From NCBI GenBank assembly GCA_023433305.1, contig JAEZCZ010000133.1, forward strand, positions 1 to 15,647: DNA of 15,647 bases, given 5' to 3'. The notes under the pieces were generated by a model. That model saw nothing but the letters and a program-made list of their open reading frames with translations, had not been told where the DNA came from and did not search any database. Every line of letters starts with the position of its first letter. The stretch's first letter is position 1. A program made the translations under genes and the position numbers. Of the stretch, positions 6,234 to 12,962 are shown in pieces. The stretch is from Pseudomonadota bacterium (GTDB lineage Bacteria > Pseudomonadota > Alphaproteobacteria > Sphingomonadales > Sphingomonadaceae).

Positions 6234-6935
6234 ATGCCTGATCCCAGCCACGATGCAGTCGTCCTGCTGTCCGGCGGCCTCGATTCGATGGTGGCCGCGG
6301 CGATCGCGCGCGAAAGCGGGTTCGCGGTTAACGCGCTGACCATCGATTACAATCAGCGCCACCGCTGCGAGATCGACGCGGCGCGGACGATCGCTCGCCA
6401 TCTCGGCGCCCGGCGCCATGTTGTCCTGCCGCTCGACTTGCGCCAATTCGGCGGATCGGCGCTGACCGACGAAATCGCTGTGCCCAAGGACGGCGTGGAT
6501 CCGGCCGACATCCCGGTCACGTACGTGCCAGCGCGCAATCTCATCTTCCTCTCGCTCACGCTCGGTTGGGCCGAGGCGATCGGCGCGCACGACATCTTCA
6601 TCGGGGTGAACGCGCTCGACTATTCGGGCTACCCCGATTGCCGCCCCGAGTTCATCGCCAGCTTCGCCGAAACCGCGCGGCTCGGGACGAAAGAGGGCGC
6701 ACAGGGTCGCCCCTTCGTCATCCACACTCCGCTGCAGCATTGGGGCAAGGCGCGCATCGCCGAGGAATCGCACCGCCTCGGGCTCGATCCGGCGATGAGC
6801 TGGTCCTGCTACGATCCCACGCCCGAAGGGATCGCCTGCGGCCTGTGCGATTCGTGCCGGCTGCGCCGCGCCGGCTTCGCCCAGGCCGGCGTGGACGACG
6901 GCACGCGCTACGCCGCCCCGTTGCCAGAGGGCTGA
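6234..6935 (+). CDS. queC: 7-cyano-7-deazaguanine (preQ0) synthase
   Basis: This 233-residue enzyme uses ATP and ammonia to turn 7-carboxy-7-deazaguanine into preQ0, on the way to the tRNA base queuosine. The N-terminal PP-loop SGGLDSMVAA (about 13-22) binds ATP. The family segments LTIDYNQRHRCEI, YVPARNLIFLSL and NALDYSGYPDCRPEF are all present. The zinc site is complete: Cys192, then Cys202, Cys205 and Cys208 in CGLCDSC. Length is standard. The ATG at 6234 lacks a clear Shine-Dalgarno; an earlier ATG at 6227 opens only a four-codon frame. No preQ1 riboswitch-like structure was recognised upstream. The MFS transporter gene begins 3 bases after the stop, so the two are probably one transcript. 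queD and queE are not in the window. Confidence 0.96.
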   Translation: MPDPSHDAVVLLSGGLDSMVAAAIARESGFAVNALTIDYNQRHRCEIDAARTIARHLGARRHVVLPLDLRQFGGSALTDEIAVPKDGVDPADIPVTYVPARNLIFLSLTLGWAEAIGAHDIFIGVNALDYSGYPDCRPEFIASFAETARLGTKEGAQGRPFVIHTPLQHWGKARIAEESHRLGLDPAMSWSCYDPTPEGIACGLCDSCRLRRAGFAQAGVDDGTRYAAPLPEG

Positions 6936-6938
6936 GCG

Positions 6939-8489
6939 ATGGCGGGGGAGGGCACAGAGCAGGGCGTCTCCGACAAGGCTCCCGCCTACAGTTGGTACGC
7001 GCTCGGCGTCCTGTTCGTGGTCTACCTGTTCAACTTCGTCGACCGCCAGATCCTTTCGATCCTCGCCAACGACATCAAGGCGGACCTCGGCCTGACCGAC
7101 GCCGAGCTCGGCTTTCTCTACGGCACCGCGTTCGCGATCTTCTACGCGCTGTTCGGCATCCCGCTCGGGCGTCTCGCCGACGGCTGGAACCGAACCCGGC
7201 TGCTCGCTTCCGGGCTAGCGCTGTGGTCGCTCATGACCGCGCTGTCGGGTTTCGCGCGCAACGGGGCGACGCTCGCCGCCGCGCGCGTTGGCGTCGGGAT
7301 CGGTGAGGCGACCGCCAATCCGTGCGCCTATTCGCTCATCTCAGACTGGTTTCCCCAACGGCTGCGCGCGACCGCGCTATCGATCTATTCTTCCGGCCTC
7401 TTCGTGGGCAGCGGGCTGTCGCTCCTCGTCGGCGGACTGATCGTGCAGGGCTGGAACACCGCCTGGCCCGACGGCGGCCCGCTCGGGCTGAGCGGCTGGC
7501 AGGCCGCCTTCGTTGCCGTCGGCGCGCCCGGCCTGCTGCTCGCGCTCTGGGTTCTCTCGCTGCGAGAGCCGGTGCGCGGCGTGTTCGAGGGGAGTCCGGC
7601 CGGGCATGACCCGCACCCGTGGCGCAGCCTGCTCGGCAACATGCTGCAGATCGTCCCGCCGTTCACGGTTGCCGGTGCCGCGCGGAGGGGCGGCCGCGCG
7701 CTCGCGACCAACCTCGTCGCGGCGGCGGCGTTGGCGGCCGCGGCGGTCCTGCTCGGACGTGCGACCGGCAACTTCGCCCAGTTCGGGTTCGTCGCCCTCG
7801 GGTACTACGCGGTATTCAGTTGGGCCTCGGCTCTGCGCGCCGACGACCGCGCGACCTTCGACCTGACCTGGCGCAGCCCTGCCTTCGTCGGCGTGATCCT
7901 GGCTTACGCCATCGTGTGCTTCGTCGGCTACACGGTCTCGTACTGGGCGGCCCCGTATGCGGAGCGGACTTTCGCATTCGACAAGGTAGAGCTCGGCTGG
8001 CTGATCGGCGCCCCGGCCGCGCTCGGCGGCTTCCTCGGGGTCATCGGCGGAGGCTGGCTAGCCGACCGGCTCCACCGCCGATACCCGGAAGGGCGCCTGC
8101 TCGTCATGTCGATCGGCCTCGTCGCCCCGATCCCGATCGTCGCGGTCGGCTACTCCACCGCCGATTCCACGCTCTTTCTCGTCTGCGCCTTTCTCGTTCA
8201 GATCGTGACGTCGTCCGCGCTCGGCGCGTCCGCTGCGGCGAGCCAGGCGCTGGTCCTGCCGCGCATGCGCGGCATCGCCGCCGCGATCTTCCTGCTCGGC
8301 ACCACGCTGATCGGGCTTGCGTTCGGGCCGTTCACCGCCGGCTTCGTGTCGGAGGCCTCCGGCAGCCTTGCGCACGGCGTCATCGGCAACCTGCTCGCGA
8401 TCCCGCTCGGCCTCGCGGCTCTCGCGCTGGCGCTGCGGCATTACCGTCGCGGGCTCGCCGCTCAGGCCGCCGCCGTCACGTCCGCGTGA
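6939..8489 (+). CDS. Spinster-like MFS transporter
   Basis: This 516-residue inner-membrane transporter of the major facilitator superfamily resembles the spinster (Spns) group: SWYALGVLFVVYLFNFVDRQ in TM1, LGLTDAELGFLYGTAFAIFYALFG around TM2, the motif-A-like GRLADGWNRTRLL (77-89), and GIGEATANPCAYSLISDWFP in TM4. Twelve standard helices can be placed. Two further hydrophobic stretches lie between TM6 and TM7 (about 254-274 and 279-299), so 14 membrane segments are possible. The substrate cannot be read from the sequence; bacterial spinster-like carriers are often near catabolic genes, but this one follows queC by 3 bases. The ATG at 6939 is preceded by AGAGGG within queC. Its last 14 bases overlap the 3' end of the opposing sodC gene. 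Confidence 0.9.
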   Translation: MAGEGTEQGVSDKAPAYSWYALGVLFVVYLFNFVDRQILSILANDIKADLGLTDAELGFLYGTAFAIFYALFGIPLGRLADGWNRTRLLASGLALWSLMTALSGFARNGATLAAARVGVGIGEATANPCAYSLISDWFPQRLRATALSIYSSGLFVGSGLSLLVGGLIVQGWNTAWPDGGPLGLSGWQAAFVAVGAPGLLLALWVLSLREPVRGVFEGSPAGHDPHPWRSLLGNMLQIVPPFTVAGAARRGGRALATNLVAAAALAAAAVLLGRATGNFAQFGFVALGYYAVFSWASALRADDRATFDLTWRSPAFVGVILAYAIVCFVGYTVSYWAAPYAERTFAFDKVELGWLIGAPAALGGFLGVIGGGWLADRLHRRYPEGRLLVMSIGLVAPIPIVAVGYSTADSTLFLVCAFLVQIVTSSALGASAAASQALVLPRMRGIAAAIFLLGTTLIGLAFGPFTAGFVSEASGSLAHGVIGNLLAIPLGLAALALALRHYRRGLAAQAAAVTSA

Positions 8490-9003
8490 GCACGCCACAA
8501 GCTATCCGGCTGCCCGAATTGCCCGAAGGATCGGTGCGGTAATCGTCAGCGCTCGCGTGCACCACCACTGCGGTTCCGTCGGCGTCGAACAGGCGCGAGA
8601 GGACCTCCTCGCGCGAACCGCGCAGCGTCGCGCTCACGGTGCCCGCGCCCGCGCCACCCGTGGTGATGTTGGGCAGGTCGCCCAGATGCGCGCCCGCCGG
8701 GTTCTCGTGGCCGTGCTGGCGGGAGTCGGGGTTCAGGTGCCCACCCGCCGAGGTGAAATCGGGCGCTTCGCACGATCCGGTCATGTGCAGGTGGACGCCG
8801 TGCACACCCTCGGAAATTCCTGCCACCGCGACAGAGATGTTCACTTGCGATCCGCTCGCCAGCAGTTGCGCCGTCCCGGCCGGCAACCCGCTCGCCAATC
8901 GCAGCGTCGCCTGGCCGAGCCGTTCGGTCGGCAGCTCGTCGACTGTGGTGCAGGCCCCAAGTGCAAGGGCAAGGGGAAGGGCGACGAGGAAGGCTCGGGT
9001 CAT
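8476..9003 (-). CDS. sodC: Cu/Zn superoxide dismutase, predicted lipoprotein
   Basis: This 175-residue enzyme dismutates superoxide in the cell envelope. The full metal site can be placed: His71 and His73 (HGVHLH), His89 (GGHLNP, bridging), His97, His106 and Asp109 (GAHLGDLPN), and His149 (VVVHASADDY). Arg166 is the guiding arginine, and Cys78 with Cys169 form the conserved disulfide. The N-terminus is a signal peptide ending in the lipobox LGAC (Cys18), so it is probably lipid-anchored rather than free in the periplasm. An AGGAG at 9014-9018 lies 10 bases upstream of the ATG. It is the last gene of the minus-strand row, 54 bases after the DUF2793 gene, with no strong terminator or promoter between, so it may be read through from the GTA-like operon. 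Its stop lies inside the end of the MFS gene. Confidence 0.96.
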   Translation of the reverse strand: MTRAFLVALPLALALGACTTVDELPTERLGQATLRLASGLPAGTAQLLASGSQVNISVAVAGISEGVHGVHLHMTGSCEAPDFTSAGGHLNPDSRQHGHENPAGAHLGDLPNITTGGAGAGTVSATLRGSREEVLSRLFDADGTAVVVHASADDYRTDPSGNSGSRIACGVLTRT

Positions 9004-9057
9004 GCGCGGGGTTCTCCTGTTCTGCTCACCAACGGACAGGCCCGATAACGGGTCCCT

Positions 9058-9519
9058 CTACGGCTCCGCAAGCACGCCCGCCGACACCAGCGCCGCAAGC
9101 AGGCCCGAAATCGCCGAGCGCGCTTCGGCATCGACGGTCATCCCGCCCGAGGGCTCCGCAGGCGTCACCGGACGCCGCCAGGCGCCGTCGCGGTAGCGAA
9201 TGTCCTGCCCGCTCGCGCGGTCGAGCACGCGCATCCCGTCACGCGGCGCGGCGAATATCCAGCCGCCCGCCTGGTAAGAGGCCAGCGCGCCGGCATGCTC
9301 CGCCCAATCTCCGGTCGGCGCGCCACCGACCAGCCAGCACTCGCCCTCGGCAGGCGCCGCCGGTGGATCGTCGGCTTCGCCCTCGACCGCCGGATGAAGC
9401 AGCGCATCGGCCAGCACATGCGCCTCGTTGACGAATACCTCCTTCTGCGATTGCCCCGCGAACAGCAGCGGCAACCCGAAGCGCGGGCTGGCTGAGGTGA
9501 AGACGATCGGATCGGTCAT
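9058..9519 (-). CDS. DUF2793-domain protein of the GTA-like cluster
   Basis: This 153-residue protein begins MTDPIVFTSASPRFGLPLLF and continues AGQSQKEVFVNEAHVLADALLHPAVE. The pattern 'fgLPll-agQaQKE--vNEal--lDal' is the signature of DUF2793, a small domain found in phage tails and GTA clusters of alphaproteobacteria. The middle (ECWLVGG, GDWAEHAGALASYQAGGWIFAAPRDGMRVLD) looks like a short beta-rich domain. The last 30 residues end in an alanine-rich helix (ARSAISGLLAALVSAGVL). Function is not known; the position directly after the gp15-like gene (21 bases) suggests a tail-tip or host-contact part. No signal peptide is visible. Confidence 0.85.
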   Translation of the reverse strand: MTDPIVFTSASPRFGLPLLFAGQSQKEVFVNEAHVLADALLHPAVEGEADDPPAAPAEGECWLVGGAPTGDWAEHAGALASYQAGGWIFAAPRDGMRVLDRASGQDIRYRDGAWRRPVTPAEPSGGMTVDAEARSAISGLLAALVSAGVLAEP

Positions 9520-9540
9520 GGCGTGGTCCTTGGTTGCAGT

Positions 9541-11730
9541 TCAATCGAGGGTAAGAAGCAGCAGCGGCGGCGACAGCGCGAAGCTGCCGACCTGTCGCAC
9601 CCACAGCGCCTCGCCCGCATGGGCGGCCGAAAGCTGCGTCAGCATCGCCGAAGGCAGTTCCAGCTTGGGCCCGGCCAGCTCCCATCGCAGCGCCGGCTGC
9701 TCGGTATCGCCAACGCCGGCGAGGTAAGCTTCCGCCTGCTCGGCGAGCGGCGTCTCGATGGCGTCGGGCCAAGTCCACGCGCCCCGCGCGCGCCGAGTCC
9801 AGCGCAGGGTCAGTCCGCCCGCAGCGTTCGAGTGCACGCGCGGATGGACCGGGGCGAGCGGCCGCAGCGTCAGCCCCGGTTCGGCAATAGCGGCGATCAC
9901 CGGGTCTTCGTCGGCGAGGCCGATCGCCGCGAGGCTCGTCGCCTCACTCGCCGCCAGCGTCGCCGGATCGATCGCCAGCGGGCCCCCGTCGAGCAGCACG
10001 AACGGCGCGCCCGCCGCTCGTCCGTTCTGCGCCAGGTGTTCGGTGCCGCCCCGGCCACGCAGCAATCCGCGCAGCCGCCAGCTCGTGCCGCCCAGCGAGA
10101 CCGCTTCGGCGAACTGCACCACTTCGCCGCCGATCATCGCCCGGTTGGCTCCGGTTGCGATGGCCGCGGCGGTCGCGCTGCCGAGAGCGAAATCGGCCGA
10201 GACCAGGGCCACATCCACCGTGGCCGCGCGGTCGAACAGCATCGCCGACGATCGAGGTAGCTCGGTGACCGTCTGCCCGATCACGCTGCGCCGTGGGCCG
10301 CTCGCGCCCACCGGCACGAGGTCCTCGCCCCGCACCGCGTAGAGCGCCGCGCCGGTCCAGCCGCGCGACGCAGACGATGCCGCCGCGAAGACCTGGCGCG
10401 AAGAGCCGTCGCCGTTGCCGTCCCACGGCAGCTCGAACGCCGCCAGGACGGTCGGCGTCGCCATCAGGTCCGGCGCGGTCATCGCTTCGCCGCCGTCGGC
10501 GGAGGTTTGCTGGGTGGCGCCGCGCGGCAGCCGATGCAGCGTCAGCTCGACCCCGCGCTCGCGCCATTCCCAGTCTTCGACCCGCCAGGCTCCGGTCCGG
10601 CCCGGCACGCGCACGACCGCGCCCGGAGCGAGCGCCGGGTCGAGCTCGGCCGCACGCCAGGCCATGGTATCGCGCGTCCGCCTGGCCCGCTCGGCCGCCG
10701 CATTGATCAGCGTGCGCGCCGCCGCGGCCGTCAGCGCACCCGGAAACTCGATCACCTCGCCCGCCCCCGGGCGAGCCCGTCCCTCGGGCCGCTGCAGTCC
10801 GGGCTGATGGTCGCGGCCCAGGTCGTAATAGCGCAAGCCGTCGGGAACCGGCTCGGCATCGGCCTGTCGCCGCCAGGTCTGGCCGCCGGCCCCGCCGAAG
10901 CCGTCTTCACCGGGATCGACGGCCGCATCGGGCAGCGCGCGCGGCTGCGCCGGCAAGGCGTCGCCCGCCTGGATCGTGAGCCGATCTTCCCCGGCGTCAC
11001 AGGCGAGCGGATAGAGCGACCCGATCGCCGTGAGCGACCGGCCGATCGGACCGCCCTCGTCGCTGAATCCCGCGAGACCCGTCAGCGGCCGGTCCGCGTC
11101 GACTGCCGCGCGCAAGGGCTCGACCAGCGCGGCGAACTGGACGTCGCCGTCGTCCGCCACGACTTCGAACGTCAGCGCCGGGATGCGGTTGCCGTACTCG
11201 GCGAGCTGCAGCCCCTCGAACACGCAATAAGCAAGCCCCCGGAAGGCCGGGCAGGCCGCCCCTCGGTCCGAAGCTATCAGCGGATCGACCGGCTGGTCGC
11301 CATGCCCGCGATAGACCCGCAGCGTACCGCCGCTCTTGAGATCGCCCGCCGCCCCGCGCAGCAGCTTGCCGTCGGCCCAGATGCGCCCGAGCCGCCGGAT
11401 CGGCCGGCTCGACAGCGCGACCGCGAACGAAGCCGAATAGCTGTAGGTCGTCGTCGCGGGCCGCCTCTTGCCGCCGCCGCTGCGCTCGCTGCTTTCGACG
11501 AGGTCGGTGGCCCAGACGATAGAGCCCGCCGCGCGCATCGTGCCGAAATGGCGCGGTATCGGCGTGCCATAGCTCGAGGTCGTGACCGCAAGCTCCTTGA
11601 GCCGCGGTCCCGCACGGCGCGGCCCACCGAAGATTTGATGATCGAGCTTGTTTCCGATCAGCGAGCCGATGGCGCCACCGATGGGCCCGCCGATCGCCAT
11701 TCCGACCGCGGTGAAAACCAGAGTTGCCAT
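9541..11730 (-). CDS. GTA gp15-like tail-tip/host-specificity protein, short form
   Basis: This 729-residue protein begins MATLVFTAVGMAIGGPIGG, then LKELAVTTSSYGTPIPRHFGTMRAAGSIVWATDL, then RRLGRIWADGKLLR and AYCVFEGLQLAEYGNRIPALTFEV. This is the baseplate-hub layout of the Phage-tail_3 part of RcGTA gp15 ('megatron'), which closes the tail tube and contacts the recipient. The stretch LDPALAPGAVVRVPGRTGAWRVEDWEWRERGVELTL near the middle is also typical. RcGTA gp15 is about 1,300 residues with a TIM-barrel (GTA_TIM) domain; that part is not seen here. The first 28 residues carry five glycines spaced every fourth position (G10 to G26). It follows the gp14-like gene by 9 bases. The ribosome site is weak. 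No frameshift was found. Confidence 0.87.
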   Translation of the reverse strand: MATLVFTAVGMAIGGPIGGAIGSLIGNKLDHQIFGGPRRAGPRLKELAVTTSSYGTPIPRHFGTMRAAGSIVWATDLVESSERSGGGKRRPATTTYSYSASFAVALSSRPIRRLGRIWADGKLLRGAAGDLKSGGTLRVYRGHGDQPVDPLIASDRGAACPAFRGLAYCVFEGLQLAEYGNRIPALTFEVVADDGDVQFAALVEPLRAAVDADRPLTGLAGFSDEGGPIGRSLTAIGSLYPLACDAGEDRLTIQAGDALPAQPRALPDAAVDPGEDGFGGAGGQTWRRQADAEPVPDGLRYYDLGRDHQPGLQRPEGRARPGAGEVIEFPGALTAAAARTLINAAAERARRTRDTMAWRAAELDPALAPGAVVRVPGRTGAWRVEDWEWRERGVELTLHRLPRGATQQTSADGGEAMTAPDLMATPTVLAAFELPWDGNGDGSSRQVFAAASSASRGWTGAALYAVRGEDLVPVGASGPRRSVIGQTVTELPRSSAMLFDRAATVDVALVSADFALGSATAAAIATGANRAMIGGEVVQFAEAVSLGGTSWRLRGLLRGRGGTEHLAQNGRAAGAPFVLLDGGPLAIDPATLAASEATSLAAIGLADEDPVIAAIAEPGLTLRPLAPVHPRVHSNAAGGLTLRWTRRARGAWTWPDAIETPLAEQAEAYLAGVGDTEQPALRWELAGPKLELPSAMLTQLSAAHAGEALWVRQVGSFALSPPLLLLTLD

Positions 11731-11739
11731 TTCACCAAC

Positions 11740-12144
11740 CTATCTGGAGAGAAGTCGCCAGTGCCGTTCGACCGGCCCGGGGAGCGGGCCGGGCGTCCGC
11801 ACGACACGGCCGATGCCCGCATGCGCGTGCACGAAGCCGCCGCCCGAGCTGGCGACGATGAGATGAAGCTGTCCCGGCCCGCAACGGACCAGCAGGACGT
11901 CGCCGTCGCTGATCGGGCCTTCCACCTCGACCAGTCCGGCGCCGCGCGCGATCGCCGCAAGGGCACCAACTTCCTGCCGTCGCATCGCGTACCCGGCGGG
12001 AGCGGAGACGATATGCCCCGTCGCCGCGAGTGCGCTCGCCACCAGCCCCACGCAGTCGAGCCCGCGCTGGGGATCGCGCCCGTGCAACCGGAACGGACAG
12101 CCGATCAAGGCCTCGGCCGCCGCCGCCAGAGCCGCGCCGCTCAT
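11740..12144 (-). CDS. GTA gp14-like NlpC/P60 cell-wall peptidase
   Basis: This 134-residue protein of the phage-type NlpC/P60 family (TIGR02219) is expected to cut peptidoglycan peptides when the particle delivers DNA. The catalytic cysteine lies in GLDCVGLV (Cys31), the active-site histidine in GQLHLIV (His94), and a second polar residue is likely His106 or His108 in FVHAHAG. The short length and single catalytic domain fit GTA gp14. Its ATG overlaps the stop of the gp13-like gene (ATGA), and the gp15-like gene starts 9 bases later, so the three are tightly coupled. No signal peptide is seen, as expected for a virion-borne enzyme. Confidence 0.93.
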   Translation of the reverse strand: MSGAALAAAAEALIGCPFRLHGRDPQRGLDCVGLVASALAATGHIVSAPAGYAMRRQEVGALAAIARGAGLVEVEGPISDGDVLLVRCGPGQLHLIVASSGGGFVHAHAGIGRVVRTPGPLPGPVERHWRLLSR

Positions 12145-12962
12145 CCCGACGGCATCGCGGAGCGAGCGACGAGGTCGTTCCCCGGCAGGAACGGCTCGCC
12201 CTGGAGATTGACCGAATTGGCAAAGCGATCATGGCACGTTGCCATCGTGTGGTCGCACCCTTCGCGCAGCAGCGCTCGGGCGCCGGGCTCGAGCCCGGGA
12301 TTGAGTTCGGTCTCCAGCACCAACCCGTCCGGCCCCGCCGCGCTGACCGGCACCGTCAGTCCGGCCTGCGGCCCGTCGATCCAGCGCAGACTCCCGTCGC
12401 GCATCGCCGCCGCATCGGGCCCGCCGGAAAAGCTCACACGGTTCGCTTCGAGGTCCACCGCCGTCAGCACCGCCTCGTGCGTGAACCGCGTCCCGCTCAG
12501 CGTGCAGCCGGGCCCGCAGAACCTCGCCCGGCAGGTCGGGCTGGTCCGTGGCACGAGGTCCGCCTCGAGCGCCGTCTTGGCCGATCGCAGCTCCGCCGCA
12601 TAGCGCCCCGCCTCGGTACTCACCTCGCCGATCTCTCCGCGATAGAGCACCGCGCGTTCGAGCGTGTCCCAGTCCACCACGCCGATCTCGACCCGCGCCC
12701 CGTCGAAGCGGCCCTCCGCCAGGTCCGTCGCCGAGATCGAATCGTGCGTCAGCGCGCCTTCCACCTCGGCGCTGTCCGGAGCGAGGTCGGCGCCACGCCG
12801 CACCGCGCTCGGCAGCATCCTCGGCGCCGCGCGATGGACGATCCCGTCGAACCACAGGTCGCGGTCATGGCTGGTCAGCCCCAGCGTCGCCCCGTCGCGC
12901 CGGTACACACGCCAGAACGTCGCCACGGCTTCGAGCGGCTCGCGGAAGAACACCCGGCTCAT
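12141..12962 (-). CDS. GTA gp13-like tail hub protein (DUF2163/BR0599 family)
   Basis: This 273-residue protein has an N-terminal DUF2163 region (residues 1-165: FFREPLEAVATFWRVYRRDGATLGLTSHDRDLWFDGIVH) and a C-terminal BR0599-type end (GCDHTMATCHDRFANSVNLQGEPFLPGND). It is the homologue of RcGTA gp13 and related in role to lambda gpL, the tail hub that binds a 4Fe-4S cluster. Five cysteines lie in two groups: Cys144, Cys149 and Cys153, then Cys236 and Cys243. Four would suffice for a cluster; which four is inference. The ATG overlaps the stop of the gp12-like gene, and its own stop overlaps the gp14-like start. Length is usual for the family. Confidence 0.93.
   Translation of the reverse strand: MSRVFFREPLEAVATFWRVYRRDGATLGLTSHDRDLWFDGIVHRAAPRMLPSAVRRGADLAPDSAEVEGALTHDSISATDLAEGRFDGARVEIGVVDWDTLERAVLYRGEIGEVSTEAGRYAAELRSAKTALEADLVPRTSPTCRARFCGPGCTLSGTRFTHEAVLTAVDLEANRVSFSGGPDAAAMRDGSLRWIDGPQAGLTVPVSAAGPDGLVLETELNPGLEPGARALLREGCDHTMATCHDRFANSVNLQGEPFLPGNDLVARSAMPSG

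Noticed and set aside
6227..6241. Four-codon upstream frame overlapping the queC start
   Set aside because: No ribosome site and no sign of conservation can be judged; probably chance, since the sequence CATGCCCGATGCC simply repeats ATG.
9004..9057. Terminator between the DUF2793 gene and sodC
   Set aside because: Only a 4-bp CCCG/CGGG stem is found and no T-run follows, which is too weak to call.
10507..12603. A 698-codon plus-strand open frame opposite the gp15, gp14 and gp13-like genes
   Set aside because: It is Arg/Pro-rich with no recognisable domain and runs antisense across three well-supported genes; long antisense frames are expected at this GC content.
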